This document shows positions 1 through 8,476 of a DNA stretch of 51,660 bases, piece after piece (position 1 is the stretch's first letter; each line of letters opens with the position of its first letter). The notes below the pieces were generated by a model that was not told where the DNA came from, made no database searches, and saw only the letters and a program-made list of their open reading frames with translations. This DNA comes from an uncultured Alphaproteobacteria bacterium (GTDB taxonomy: Bacteria; Pseudomonadota; Alphaproteobacteria; Thalassobaculales; Thalassobaculaceae): contig CACITD010000013.1 of NCBI GenBank assembly GCA_902589475.1, positions 1-51,660 on the forward strand. Direction: 5' to 3'. A program made the translations under genes and the position numbers.

Positions 1-1212
1 AGTCTTCGGCAACAGTTGTTTGATAGCCGGGAAAAGCTAGTCGAGGCTAGAGGTCGACTCCAAAATATTGTAACTCAGACAACCGATCGCCAAATACGCC
101 TCTCTGCAATTAAGGAAGAACTTAAAGCGTGGATGGATCGAATTAGTCAGGCAGAGGTCAGAATGAGTGATCTCAATATTCGTCAGGACGCCGAGATAAA
201 TGAATTAGAGCGATTAAAAAATAGGCCAGATGAGGCTCAAATGCAGATGACAAGGCTATCAGAAACTAAAAGTGCTGCTGAGGAAGCGCGAAAAAATGCT
301 GCTGATAAACTTGCTGTTGCTGAAACAGAATTAGCGGAGGTAGAAAAACAATCGCGTGATGCGGATAAAAAATTGGGTCTGGAAAGAGAAGAGAGAGTAC
401 GCTGCGAAGCTGTCGTTGAGCAGGTGGCGCTTTATCAGTCAGAACTTGCTGAGCGAATAAAGGAAAAGTTGCAATGTCTTCCTGAAGAAATTTTAGATAA
501 AGCGGGATTAGATATAAATGATACGGGTCCTGAAATAGATGAAACTGAGGCTCGTATAGAACGGCTTGCCAGAGAGAGAGAACGTATAGGTCCTGTTAAT
601 TTGCGCGCAGAAATAGAAGTCGAAGAGCTAGAGCAAAAGATATCTGATATGGAAACGGAACGCGATGACCTTAATGGCGCCATCGACCGCTTGAGGCGAG
701 CGATTTCTTCCTTGAACAAAGAGGGGAGATCACGGCTTCTGCAGGCATTTGACGATGTGAATAGTCATTTTCAGAAGCTCTTTACCAGATTGTTTGGGGG
801 GGGTAGTGCTCACTTGAAACTTATAGAAGCCGAAGATCCTCTAGACGCGGGTATAGAAATCATGGCAAGCCCTCCTGGTAAAAAACTGCAAACAATGTCA
901 CTACTTTCCGGGGGCGAGCAGGCTTTGACAGCCCTTGCTTTAATATTCTCAGCGTTTCTGACAAATCCAGCACCTATTTGTGTTCTAGATGAGGTAGACG
1001 CACCTCTGGACGATAGTAATGTCGATCGTTTCTGTTCAACCCTGCGTGAATTATCAAATATAACGAATACACGCTTTTTGATCATAACTCATCATCGACT
1101 TACCATGGCGAGGATGGATAGATTATTTGGAGTAACGATGGCAGAACAGGGGGTAAGTCAACTCGTTTCTGTGAATTTAGAGGGTGCAGAAAAATTGAGG
1201 GAGACTGCTTAA
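1..1212 (+). CDS. smc: Chromosome segregation protein SMC, C-terminal part (5' end outside window)
   Basis: Open from the first base; the reading frame continues upstream, so the TTG at 16 is not a real start. The visible ~400 residues are the descending coiled coil of an SMC ATPase (long charged heptad region, about residues 1-240 of the visible part) followed by the C-terminal ATPase lobe. The lobe carries the ABC signature LSGGEQ and the Walker B/D-loop stretch VLDEVDAPLDD, both expected near the end of SMC, and an H-loop region (ITHH). SMC dimers with ScpA/ScpB organise and segregate the nucleoid. Nothing is broken in the visible part. It is followed by 180 bases before atpI, so it is probably the last gene of its transcription unit. 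Confidence 0.96.
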   Translation, partial: SLRQQLFDSREKLVEARGRLQNIVTQTTDRQIRLSAIKEELKAWMDRISQAEVRMSDLNIRQDAEINELERLKNRPDEAQMQMTRLSETKSAAEEARKNAADKLAVAETELAEVEKQSRDADKKLGLEREERVRCEAVVEQVALYQSELAERIKEKLQCLPEEILDKAGLDINDTGPEIDETEARIERLARERERIGPVNLRAEIEVEELEQKISDMETERDDLNGAIDRLRRAISSLNKEGRSRLLQAFDDVNSHFQKLFTRLFGGGSAHLKLIEAEDPLDAGIEIMASPPGKKLQTMSLLSGGEQALTALALIFSAFLTNPAPICVLDEVDAPLDDSNVDRFCSTLRELSNITNTRFLIITHHRLTMARMDRLFGVTMAEQGVSQLVSVNLEGAEKLRETA

Positions 1213-1296
1213 AACACTTTTTAAAATGATATTTCGTTAGCATACCATTACAAACTTGCTTGGCTTTTTTGGAGAAAACACTTGTCGCTTTCTGTC

Positions 1297-1326
1297 TTGA
1301 CAGTTGACAGAGTATTTACGTAATGT
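1297..1326 (+). promoter_or_regulatory. Candidate promoter of the atp (F0) operon with two overlapping-phase TTGACA boxes
   Basis: Two perfect TTGACA hexamers lie at 1297-1302 and 1304-1309 in the 180-base smc-atpI gap. Only a weak -10 (TAATGT, 1321-1326, 18-base spacing from the first box) fits, so the -35 part is seen directly but the promoter assignment is inference. No other feature was found in this gap. Confidence 0.35.
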
Positions 1327-1392
1327 GCGCACGTATTTTTGCGGTAATATCATTTGGTCTGGAATTTTTGAAATAGTTAAGAAAAAGAAAAG

Positions 1393-1737
1393 ATGAAGTC
1401 TGATAAATATCACCCAGACGCCACACAATTAGACGAATTAGATGCTAAAATTAGCTCTGCTAGAAAAGAAATTGCTGAAGGAGTGAAGTCTTCAACAAAG
1501 CCTGAGTTACCACAAAGTTTAGTTGGCTTAGCTATGAGAGCTGGGGTCGAGTTAGTTGCAGGAGTTGCGGTAGGAGCAGGAGTAGGGTACGGATTAGATT
1601 TATGGCTCGGTAGTAGCCCATGGCTCTTGATCTTATGCTTTATAGTAGGTGCAGCTGCTGGCATGCTAAATGTATACCGGGCAATTAATGGATTAGGAAT
1701 GGCAGTTGGATATAAAAATAACTTGGACGATAATTAA
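1393..1737 (+). CDS. atpI: ATP synthase accessory protein I (AtpI/AtpZ family)
   Basis: A 114-residue protein with a polar N-terminus (about 1-45) and two hydrophobic, glycine-rich membrane segments (about 50-72 and 76-98), the pattern of the AtpI/AtpZ (ATPase gene 1) family. It sits first in the F0 operon, immediately before atpB, as in most alphaproteobacteria. The family is thought to help c-ring assembly or Mg2+ supply for the F0F1 ATP synthase and is not part of the mature enzyme. The ATG follows an A-rich stretch with only a weak ribosome site, consistent with low expression of this non-stoichiometric component. Confidence 0.9.
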   Translation: MKSDKYHPDATQLDELDAKISSARKEIAEGVKSSTKPELPQSLVGLAMRAGVELVAGVAVGAGVGYGLDLWLGSSPWLLILCFIVGAAAGMLNVYRAINGLGMAVGYKNNLDDN

Positions 1738-1774
1738 GTAAGCTAACGTCTTTAGGGTTAAAAAGGAGTATTTC

Positions 1775-2497
1775 GTGGCATCACCGGTTGATCAATTTAA
1801 GCTAAAGACACTTGTACCATTTGAAGTGGGCGGTGTTGATCTCGCTTATACAACCTCGTCGCTTTGGATGACGATAACAGTCGTTGCCGTGACACTTTTT
1901 CTAACGCTAAGCATGAGGGGTGGGAGGCTTGTTCCTGGTCGTTGGCAATCGCTGGCTGAAATGTCTTATGAGTTCATAGCGAACATGATTCGAGAAAACG
2001 TTGGCACAGAGGGGCGCAAATACTTTCCGTTTATATTCACTTTATTTATGTTTATTTTGATGGGTAATCTGCTTGGAATGATCCCATATTCCTATACGTT
2101 TACCAGTCAAATTGTCGTAACATTTGCGATCGCCATTACAATTTTTTTGGGGGTAACGGTTATCGGCATTGTTTTGCATGGCTTTCACTTTTTCACCTTG
2201 TTTGTGCCACCAGGCATGCCAGTTGTGCTGGCTCCCCTTCTCATTCCGATTGAAGTAATTTCCTACTTCGTTAGGCCAGTGAGTTTATCAGTTAGGCTTT
2301 TTGCAAATATGATGGCAGGGCACACTATGATGAAGGTTTTTGCGGGCTTCACAGCTGCACTTGGTATTTTAGGCATCGCCCCAATCTTACTCTTGGTGGC
2401 GTTAACTGGTTTTGAGATCATGGTTGCTGTGTTGCAGGCATATGTTTTTACGGTACTAACGTGTTTGTATTTAAACGACGCCATTCATTTGCACTAA
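1775..2497 (+). CDS. atpB: F0F1 ATP synthase subunit a
   Basis: A 240-residue polytopic membrane protein, the normal length for alphaproteobacterial subunit a. It forms the two proton half-channels beside the c-ring. The essential arginine is visible in the conserved LSVRLFAN motif (Arg174), followed by the AGH motif in the same helix. The start is GTG, supported by an AAGGAG ribosome site about 8 bases upstream; no ATG alternative fits. It lies between atpI and atpE in the usual order. Confidence 0.97.
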   Translation: MASPVDQFKLKTLVPFEVGGVDLAYTTSSLWMTITVVAVTLFLTLSMRGGRLVPGRWQSLAEMSYEFIANMIRENVGTEGRKYFPFIFTLFMFILMGNLLGMIPYSYTFTSQIVVTFAIAITIFLGVTVIGIVLHGFHFFTLFVPPGMPVVLAPLLIPIEVISYFVRPVSLSVRLFANMMAGHTMMKVFAGFTAALGILGIAPILLLVALTGFEIMVAVLQAYVFTVLTCLYLNDAIHLH

Positions 2498-2498
2498 G

Positions 2499-2510
2499 GA
2501 TTGCGCAATC
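2499..2510. repeat. Perfect 12-bp palindrome between atpB and atpE
   Basis: GATTGCGCAATC reads identically on both strands and begins just after the atpB stop codon. It could be a protein-binding site or a small RNA stem; no T-run follows, so it is not an intrinsic terminator. Function unknown. Confidence 0.4.
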
Positions 2511-2551
2511 AAATTTATTAATTACTAACAAAAAAAAGAAGGAATAAAATT

Positions 2552-2779
2552 ATGGAAGCAGAAGCAGCAAAATTTATCGGAGCAGGTCTAGCCGTGATAG
2601 CATTGGCCGGTGTTGGAATAGGTATTGGGAATATCTTTTCGTCTTTGGTATCCTCTATAGCCAGAAACCCTGCAGCTCGCGGGGAGGTTTTTGGCATTGG
2701 CATCTTAGGTTTTGCCTTAACTGAAGCTATTGCTTTGTTCGCACTATTGATATCTTTTCTTTTGCTTTTTGCAGTATAG
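2552..2779 (+). CDS. atpE: F0F1 ATP synthase subunit c
   Basis: A 75-residue hairpin of two membrane helices, typical of the proton-translocating c subunit. The first helix has the glycine-repeat motif (AGVGIGIGN, residues 19-27), the polar loop carries RNP (38-40), and the second helix carries the ion-binding carboxylate Glu58 in ALTEAIALF. Multiple copies form the rotor ring. The upstream GAAGGAAT supplies a good ribosome site, in keeping with the high copy number of this subunit. Confidence 0.98.
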   Translation: MEAEAAKFIGAGLAVIALAGVGIGIGNIFSSLVSSIARNPAARGEVFGIGILGFALTEAIALFALLISFLLLFAV

Positions 2780-2812
2780 GTCTCTGCGGTTCCTAAGAAT
2801 TGGGAACTGGAG
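2780..2812 (+). repeat. Stem-loop directly after atpE
   Basis: TCTC (2780-2783) pairs with GAGA (2809-2812) and GTTCC (2788-2792) with GGAAC (2802-2806), giving a two-part stem beginning right at the atpE stop. There is no U-tract afterwards. Such a hairpin could protect the 3' end of the atpE message or limit read-through to the b' and b genes, which are needed in fewer copies; that role is inference. Confidence 0.45.
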
Positions 2813-2871
2813 ATTGAAAAAAGATAATAGTTAACTTCAAACTACTTTTAGCTGTCGACCAGGGTGTTTTT

Positions 2872-3492
2872 ATGAAACTAAGACGTGTATCAGGCGTTGC
2901 TATCAAAGCATTTCTAGCACTTGTTCTGTTAGGGCACGGAGCGACTGCTGCGACCTCCTCTTCTGGACCAAAGTTACCCCAATTGGACCTAACCACCTAC
3001 CCGTCACAAGTTTTTTGGCTAGTTATAAGCTTTGTCGTACTCTATTTTTTAGTGGCAAAACTAGCAATGCCTCGCATCGCGGAAGTTTTGGAAGAGCGCC
3101 AGGAGCGTATAGAAGATGATCTTGATAAGGCTGAAACACTAAAAAAGGAAGCTTACCAAGTTCGTATTGAGTACGAAAAAGCTCTTTCAGCTGCCAGGGA
3201 AAAGGCACAGGACGCGACCCGCCACGCCCAGGAAGAAATTGCGAAGCGGAGTGCAGAAGCCGAGTCGGCGGCGCAAGTAAAGGTTACGGTAATGTTAGAA
3301 GAGGCGGAAAAGCGCATTGCCGCATCAAAGACAGGTGCTGAGGGAACGTCAGGTGATCCAGTAAGCTCTTTAGAACGGTCGGTTGCGCAAGAAGTTGTGG
3401 CGAATGCGGTCCAGAAGTTAATAGGCGTGGATGTCACAGCGGCGGATATTGATGCAGCGATTGCTGCAACTTTGGAGGAGCGTCCACAATGA
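2872..3492 (+). CDS. atpF': F0F1 ATP synthase subunit b' (second peripheral-stalk subunit)
   Basis: A 206-residue protein: a hydrophobic leader-like N-terminus (about 7-27), one membrane helix (about 46-66) preceded by the FW motif typical of b-type subunits, then a long charged, heptad-rich helix to the C-terminus. Alphaproteobacteria carry b' and b as separate peripheral-stalk subunits, and this is the longer b' form with the N-terminal extension. Its stop codon overlaps the start of atpF by 4 bases (ATGA), implying translational coupling that would help equal production of the b'/b heterodimer. Confidence 0.93.
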   Translation: MKLRRVSGVAIKAFLALVLLGHGATAATSSSGPKLPQLDLTTYPSQVFWLVISFVVLYFLVAKLAMPRIAEVLEERQERIEDDLDKAETLKKEAYQVRIEYEKALSAAREKAQDATRHAQEEIAKRSAEAESAAQVKVTVMLEEAEKRIAASKTGAEGTSGDPVSSLERSVAQEVVANAVQKLIGVDVTAADIDAAIAATLEERPQ

Positions 3493-3974
3493 CGATTACG
3501 CCTGAAGTTTCTGTCGCGATTGCGTTTGCCATATTCGTAATTCTTGTTCTTTGGAAAGGTACGAGAAAAATTACAGAAGGACTCGATAAGCGTGCCGAGC
3601 GCATCCGTAGCCAGCTGGATGAAACTCAGAATTTGAGGGAAGAGGCACAAGCAGCGCTAGCTAGTTACCAGCGACAGCAACGCGACGCACTAGCAGAAGC
3701 CGAGCAAATAATAGCTCAGGCTGAAGCCGAGGCTGAAAGGCTCAAAGAACAAGCAGAAGAGGTAATGGCGGCGACAATAAAGCGGCGTGAAGAACAAGCT
3801 GTCCAGAGGATTGCTCAAGCTGAAGCCAGCGCTATCCAAGATGTTAGGGATCAGGCTGTTGAGTTGGCAATCGGGGTTGCGACAAAATTGATTGCTGAGA
3901 AAATGGATAAAAGTGTCCAGGGAAGCCTCATAGAGGCGTCTACTAACGATGTGATAAAATCCCTCAAAAGTTAG
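3489..3974 (+). CDS. atpF: F0F1 ATP synthase subunit b
   Basis: A 161-residue subunit with a short N-terminal membrane helix (about 5-22) and a long, Ala/Glu/Gln/Lys-rich amphipathic helix that forms the peripheral stalk linking subunit a to F1. It overlaps the upstream b' gene by ATGA and ends the F0 block. The F1 genes (atpHAGDC) are not in this window, which agrees with the split F0/F1 operon arrangement common in alphaproteobacteria. Confidence 0.95.
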   Translation: MTITPEVSVAIAFAIFVILVLWKGTRKITEGLDKRAERIRSQLDETQNLREEAQAALASYQRQQRDALAEAEQIIAQAEAEAERLKEQAEEVMAATIKRREEQAVQRIAQAEASAIQDVRDQAVELAIGVATKLIAEKMDKSVQGSLIEASTNDVIKSLKS

Positions 3975-4048
3975 ATTTAGCTTTCAAAACATTAATTTCC
4001 TTATAAATTTTTACGGTTAAGCCTTTTTGAGAAATGAGGAGAGCGTCA

Positions 4049-5215
4049 ATGACAGCATGTATAGTAGGGTGGTCCCATCTTGCCTTCGGTAGACGAGATC
4101 ACGATGACGTTGAAAGTATGATATGTTCCGCTGCCTCTGAGGCAATTAACGACTCAGGTTTTGGTCCAGCAGATATAGACGCCATTTATTTGGGGCATTT
4201 TGGCGGCGCGTTTTCCCCACAAGGTTTTACGTCAAGCCTGGTTTTTCAATCCTCGGATGCGTTGCGTTTCAAGCCTGCTACAAGGGTTGAAAATGCTTGT
4301 GCGACAGGTAGCGCTGCTGTGCATCAGGGCTTAGATTATATTGAAGCTCGACGCGGCAAAGTGGTTTTGGTAATCGGCGTAGAAAAAATGACAGATCTCC
4401 AGGGCGCGCAGGTTGGCGATGCACTACTTTCTGCGAGCTATCTAAAGGAAGAATCTGATATAGAAGATGGCTTTGCTGGGGTGTTTGGAAAAATAACGCA
4501 GGCATATTTCCAAAAGTACGGCGATAAAAGTGAGGCGCTTGCCGGGATAGCTGCAAAGAACCACAAGAATGGAGTTTCCAATCCTTATGCACAAATTCGG
4601 AAAGATCTGGGTTTTGATTTCTGTAATACGGTGTCTGAAAAAAATCCCATTGTAGCGTCACCTTTGAAGCGAACGGATTGCTCTCTTGTTTCCGATGGGG
4701 CAGCAGCTATTGTTTTGGCCGACACTGCAACAGCATTAGGTTGTCGCAAAGCCGTAGCGATACGATCACGTGCGCACATTAACGATTTTCTACCTATGTC
4801 CAAGCGCGATATTTTAAGTTTCGACGGGTGTGCTAAGGCATGGAATGACGCGCTGCAAATGGCAAGTGTTACCCTCAATGACTTATCGTTTGTTGAAACC
4901 CATGATTGCTTTACCACAGCAGAACTTCTTGAATATGAGGCAATGGGGCTCGCTGAGCCAGGAGAAGGTGCTCGCGTTGTATCCGAAGGACTGACGCAAA
5001 AGGATGGAAGGTTGCCAGTTAACCCGTCAGGTGGACTCAAAGCTAAAGGACATCCGATTGGCGCCACAGGTGTCTCCATGCATGTTCTCACTGCTATGCA
5101 GGTGAGGGGCGAAGCAGGTGAAATGCAGGTGAAGGATGCCAATCTTGGGGGTATCTTCAATATGGGAGGCGTAGTCGTAGCTAATTATGTTTCCATATTA
5201 GAGGCAATTCGCTAG
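4049..5215 (+). CDS. Thiolase-family protein (SCP-x/acetyl-CoA acetyltransferase-like)
   Basis: A 388-residue thiolase-fold protein. The acyl-accepting nucleophile is Cys84 in ENACATGSAA, and the C-terminal active-site histidine lies in the GHPIGATG motif. The last glycine-rich loop reads GGIFNMGG where classical biosynthetic thiolases have a second catalytic Cys, which places it with the SCP-x/sterol-carrier-like thiolases. Members condense or cleave acyl-CoAs; the substrate cannot be read from sequence. I start at the ATG at 4049 because a GAGGAGAG ribosome site lies 6-8 bases upstream; the in-frame ATG at 4034 would add five residues but has no ribosome site. It converges on apt with a 29-base gap. 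Confidence 0.85.
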   Translation: MTACIVGWSHLAFGRRDHDDVESMICSAASEAINDSGFGPADIDAIYLGHFGGAFSPQGFTSSLVFQSSDALRFKPATRVENACATGSAAVHQGLDYIEARRGKVVLVIGVEKMTDLQGAQVGDALLSASYLKEESDIEDGFAGVFGKITQAYFQKYGDKSEALAGIAAKNHKNGVSNPYAQIRKDLGFDFCNTVSEKNPIVASPLKRTDCSLVSDGAAAIVLADTATALGCRKAVAIRSRAHINDFLPMSKRDILSFDGCAKAWNDALQMASVTLNDLSFVETHDCFTTAELLEYEAMGLAEPGEGARVVSEGLTQKDGRLPVNPSGGLKAKGHPIGATGVSMHVLTAMQVRGEAGEMQVKDANLGGIFNMGGVVVANYVSILEAIR

Positions 5216-5244
5216 CTTTAAGCTTCTTAAAAAAAATATTACAT

Positions 5245-5772
5245 CTATTCAGTAACTTGAACCAGTGAAATGAAAGGCGCGTCAAGTTTGCTTTTTCCTT
5301 TCAGGAAAGCTAGTTCCAGAATACATGCAGAGCAAACTACAACAGACTCTTGCTTTCGGATTAGAGTGGTTGCCGCGCTTAGTGTGCCTCCTGTTGCAAA
5401 AATATCATCAATAATTGCAACGCGTTTACCACTTAAAGCAGAACTTTTCTGAATTTCTAGCGTATCATGGCCGTATTCTAGGTCGTAAGTGTGAGAGAGC
5501 GTTTCTCCAGGCAGTTTACCTTGTTTCCTTATCATTTGAACTCCAGCCGTTAATTCGATTGCCACGGGACTTGCCAGTAAAAATCCTCTAGACTCTATAC
5601 CTGCTATAATATCAGGCTTATATTGACCGATTTCATCTGCCAGCCTTCTGACGGTTGCTGCCCAAGCTTGCGTATTCATAAGCAGTGTCGAAATATCATA
5701 GAACAGGATTCCCGGTTTGGGGTAATCGGGAACTTTAGCAATTGTTCTCTCGAGTTCTATACTTTCCAGCAT
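5245..5772 (-). CDS. apt: Adenine phosphoribosyltransferase
   Basis: A 175-residue type I phosphoribosyltransferase. The PRPP-binding motif VAIIDDIFATGGT is intact, and the N-terminal PDYPKPGI…DIS segment and the GIESRGF motif are specific to Apt. It salvages adenine to AMP using PRPP. The ATG is preceded by GGAG at a 7-base spacing. It lies downstream of fumA on the same strand but 180 bases away, so it may have its own promoter in that gap; I did not find a convincing one. Confidence 0.96.
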   Translation of the reverse strand: MLESIELERTIAKVPDYPKPGILFYDISTLLMNTQAWAATVRRLADEIGQYKPDIIAGIESRGFLLASPVAIELTAGVQMIRKQGKLPGETLSHTYDLEYGHDTLEIQKSSALSGKRVAIIDDIFATGGTLSAATTLIRKQESVVVCSACILELAFLKGKSKLDAPFISLVQVTE

Positions 5773-5953
5773 TTTTTCACTCCAAGTTTTCTATAAGTTC
5801 TTTTATGGTTATCAAATTAATTTGCTTTATTCTGCGAGCAAATTTTCTTGCGCCAAAACTCGTGATAACGGTGGCGTTAAAAGCGTCTGTTGGGCTATCG
5901 CGGTATTAATTTATTGTTGTTTTTTCATTGTTTACTTAAAGAAAATTTTTGCA

Positions 5954-7555
5954 TTAAATGGAGTTAAAAAAGTCGTTTCCCTTGTCATCGACTACAATAA
6001 ATGCTGGAAAGTTTTCTACTTCAATACGCCATACAGCTTCCATGCCAAGTTCGGGGTATTCTTGAACCTCAACTTTTTTAATACTATTCAAGGCTAGGAT
6101 AGCCGCGGCTCCCCCTATTGAACCTAAATAAAATCCGCCGTGTTTTTTACAGGCTGCCCGCACCACTGGTGATCTATTACCCTTAGCTAGGGTGACAAAG
6201 CTAGCTCCAGCTGCCATGAAAGGGTCGACGTATGAGTCCATTCTCCCAGCTGTTGTGGGACCAAAAGATCCCGAGGCCAAACCTTCCGGCGTCTTTGCAG
6301 GTCCAGCGTAGTAAATTGGATGATTTTTCAAATAATCAGGTAGGCTATGCCCTGAATCTAAACGTTCTTTCAATTTAGCGTGAGCGATATCTCGAGCAAC
6401 AATCATAGGACCGCTTAGGGCTACTCTCGTCTTTATCGGATACTGGCTTAACTGTTTTCGTATTTGATCCATCGGTTGATTTAGATCCACGTTCACAACT
6501 TCGTCTGAAACATCAGTTTCTAAAGTGTCAGGGATATACTTTCCAGGATCGGTCTCTAGCCGCTCCAAAAACACCCCTTCTTTGTTGATCTTTGCAAAAG
6601 CTTGACGGTCGGCCGAACAAGAAACGCCAAGCCCAATAGGGCAAGAGGCTCCATGTCGAGGTAAGCGGATAACACGAACATCATGACAGTAATATTTGCC
6701 GCCAAACTGAGCACCTATCCCCATTTTCTGGGTCATCTCAAGTATTTTTGCTTCCCATTCTAAATCCCTAAACGCGTGACCGCTTTCGCTACCTTTTGTA
6801 GGTAAACCATCTAAATACTTTGTCGATGCTAATTTTACAGTTTTGAGATTAAACTCTGCGGACGTACCACCGATAACAATTGCTAAATGATAAGGTGGGC
6901 ATGCTGCGGTGCCTAAAGTTCGTATTTTTTCATCCAAAAACCTTTCAAGTGTGTTGGGATTTAATACGGCTTTTGTCTCCTGATAAAGGAAAGTTTTGTT
7001 TGCCGAACCTCCACCTTTCTGAATGAATGCAAACTTATATTCATCTCCAGGAGTTGCATAAATCTCTATCTGAGCAGGTAAATTACTGCCAGTATTTTTC
7101 TCTGCGAACATGTCTAATGGAGCTAATTGGCTATAGCGTAGATTATGATTTATGTAGGTATTATAGACGCCTTGCGACAACGCTTCTTCATCATTAACGC
7201 CTGTAAATATATTTTGCCCTTTTTTACCCATGATAATTGCTGTTCCTGTATCTTGACACATAGGAAGAACGCCTGCAGCGGCTATGTTGGCATTTTTCAA
7301 TAATTCCATCGCCACGAAGTGATCATTTTTTGAAGCGCTTTTGTCATCAAGAATTGCTCTCAATTGTGCTAAGTGGCTGGGCCGCAATAGGTGCGAAATG
7401 TCTCTGAAGGCGTGCTCTGCAAGAACTGTTAGCGCATCTGAAGAAACAATCAGGGTGTCTCTCCCATTAATCGAGCTAGAACTAACAAAGTCTCCATTTA
7501 TTTTTTTATAGTCAGTGTTGTCTTTCCCAAGAGGGAACATTTCTGAATAAAGCAT
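5954..7555 (-). CDS. fumA: Fumarate hydratase class I ([4Fe-4S] type)
   Basis: A 533-residue fused class I fumarase, closely following the E. coli FumA/FumB pattern along its whole length. It interconverts fumarate and malate in the TCA cycle using an oxygen-labile [4Fe-4S] cluster. The cluster cysteines fall in [11 protein letters not shown] (Cys100), GTAACPPYH and the HGASCP…GVSCSADR region; the C-terminal half has the KTPEG…[11 protein letters not shown] motif. I chose the ATG at 7555: the N-terminus then aligns with FumA and a CCGGAAAA ribosome site precedes it. A TTG at 7621 would extend it by 22 residues and overlap sspB by 47 bases, which is less likely. Confidence 0.95.
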   Translation of the reverse strand: MLYSEMFPLGKDNTDYKKINGDFVSSSSINGRDTLIVSSDALTVLAEHAFRDISHLLRPSHLAQLRAILDDKSASKNDHFVAMELLKNANIAAAGVLPMCQDTGTAIIMGKKGQNIFTGVNDEEALSQGVYNTYINHNLRYSQLAPLDMFAEKNTGSNLPAQIEIYATPGDEYKFAFIQKGGGSANKTFLYQETKAVLNPNTLERFLDEKIRTLGTAACPPYHLAIVIGGTSAEFNLKTVKLASTKYLDGLPTKGSESGHAFRDLEWEAKILEMTQKMGIGAQFGGKYYCHDVRVIRLPRHGASCPIGLGVSCSADRQAFAKINKEGVFLERLETDPGKYIPDTLETDVSDEVVNVDLNQPMDQIRKQLSQYPIKTRVALSGPMIVARDIAHAKLKERLDSGHSLPDYLKNHPIYYAGPAKTPEGLASGSFGPTTAGRMDSYVDPFMAAGASFVTLAKGNRSPVVRAACKKHGGFYLGSIGGAAAILALNSIKKVEVQEYPELGMEAVWRIEVENFPAFIVVDDKGNDFFNSI

Positions 7556-7574
7556 TTTTCCGGCAATCTTTTTG

Positions 7575-8072
7575 TTAGTTGTTACGGTCAGTTTTTTTTC
7601 TAAATTGATCGAGTGAGACAACTTCCCCAGACTTTTCGTTTTTCTTGTTGACGTTGTTAGTCGGCGTCGCCGTTTTATTTAAGCTGATTTCCTTACTAAT
7701 TATTGGTTCGCTGCTTGTGATTTCGTCGAATTGGAGGCCGAATTTCACTGAGGGATCAGCAAACCCTGTTACTGCTCCAAAGGGAATCACAAGGTTTTCA
7801 CGTTTGTCATTGAAGCTCAACTCAACTTCAAAATATCTTTCATTTACCTGTAAATTCCAGAATTGATGTTGCAAAACAATAGTCATTTCGTCGGGATATT
7901 GTTGGTGCAGGAAATCTGGTAATTTCACATTTGGTGCTTGAGTTTTGAATGTAATGTAAAAATGGTGCTCGCCACGAAAACCATCTTTGCATACCTGCGC
8001 AAGTGATTGTCGAACAACGCTCCTCAGTGCTTCTTGTACCATCATGTCATATGGAAACTGTTGTTCTGCCAT
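7575..8072 (-). CDS. sspB: ClpXP adaptor SspB (alphaproteobacterial type)
   Basis: A 165-residue adaptor that tethers ssrA-tagged proteins to the ClpXP protease. The N-terminal ~110 residues form the substrate-binding SspB fold. After a flexible, Asn/Lys/Thr-rich linker (about 125-148) comes the ClpX-docking tail, [12 protein letters not shown], a conserved ending in alphaproteobacterial SspB. It lies directly downstream of the tmRNA gene, whose product adds the very tag this protein reads, and 19 bases upstream of fumA on the same strand. Confidence 0.9.
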   Translation of the reverse strand: MAEQQFPYDMMVQEALRSVVRQSLAQVCKDGFRGEHHFYITFKTQAPNVKLPDFLHQQYPDEMTIVLQHQFWNLQVNERYFEVELSFNDKRENLVIPFGAVTGFADPSVKFGLQFDEITSSEPIISKEISLNKTATPTNNVNKKNEKSGEVVSLDQFRKKTDRNN

Positions 8073-8099
8073 CTTTACCCTTTTGCCCTCTCAAGTCTT

Positions 8100-8414
8100 A
8101 AAAAGTGAGGCGCTTCTGTTGCCAGGTGCACCCCGAACCCCGCCATGCGGTGCGAACCCCATGGAGTTTAGTTGGGCTTGCCCGACTGCTTAAGCAGCGA
8201 GGCGTGCCTCCGCATAGTTGTCGTTTGCAACTATTATAAAAGCCCGATAACGGCGGTACTATACCGAGCAAAAAAAACGTCTTTATTACGCGCGTCGATC
8301 CTGGTTCGCCCCCGAAGATAGACTTATTCGAGTGGTGGAGGCGCCGGGTACTGCCCCCGGGTCCGCTACGCTTATTCCACGCTTCGTTTATTGCTATAGT
8401 TGGCAAAAACCAAC
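8100..8414 (-). ncRNA. ssrA: tmRNA, circularly permuted two-piece gene
   Basis: On the minus strand the acceptor piece comes first: from about 8414 to the encoded CCA at 8335-8333. It contains a T-arm with stem CCGGG (8360-8356)/CCCGG (8348-8344), loop GGCAGTA, and the 3' acceptor strand CGCCTCC (8343-8337). A 19-base intervening segment (8332-8314) is followed by the coding piece, whose 5' acceptor strand GGGGGCG (8313-8307) pairs with CGCCTCC, then the D-loop-like AACCAGGATCGACG. The tag reading frame runs 8228-8190: resume codon GCA, peptide ANDNYAEARLAA, stop TAA. The order acceptor then coding is the alphaproteobacterial circular permutation; processing removes the intervening segment to leave two RNAs. 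The 3' end near 8100, before a T-run at 8104-8100, is approximate. tmRNA rescues stalled ribosomes and tags the product for proteolysis. Confidence 0.93.
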
Positions 8415-8420
8415 ACTACG

Positions 8421-8449
8421 ATTATACGCTATTAAAATATATTTGGAAG
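8421..8449 (-). promoter_or_regulatory. ssrA: Candidate ssrA promoter
   Basis: A perfect TATAAT (-10) lies at 8426-8421 on the minus strand; the best -35-like hexamer, 16-17 bases upstream (about 8443-8449), is weak. The predicted start at about 8414 leads straight into a small hairpin (TTGG, then T5G, then CCAA) and the acceptor piece. Confidence 0.6.
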
Positions 8450-8476
8450 TATGGATACTCTTGTTAGTTTTAAAAA

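Noticed and set aside
3153-3650. Minus-strand open frame of 165 codons antisense to the b' and b genes
   Set aside because: It overlaps two real ATP synthase genes, has a serine/alanine/phenylalanine-rich shadow composition and no domain.
5216-5244. TTTAAG-CTT-CTTAAA hairpin with an A-run between the thiolase and apt genes
   Set aside because: The A-run is on the wrong side for an intrinsic terminator on the plus strand, and on the minus strand the T-run precedes the stem; the stem is only A/T-rich.
5822-6097. Plus-strand open frame of 91 codons between apt and fumA
   Set aside because: More than half of it runs antisense through the end of fumA, its sequence has no family features and no ribosome site was seen.
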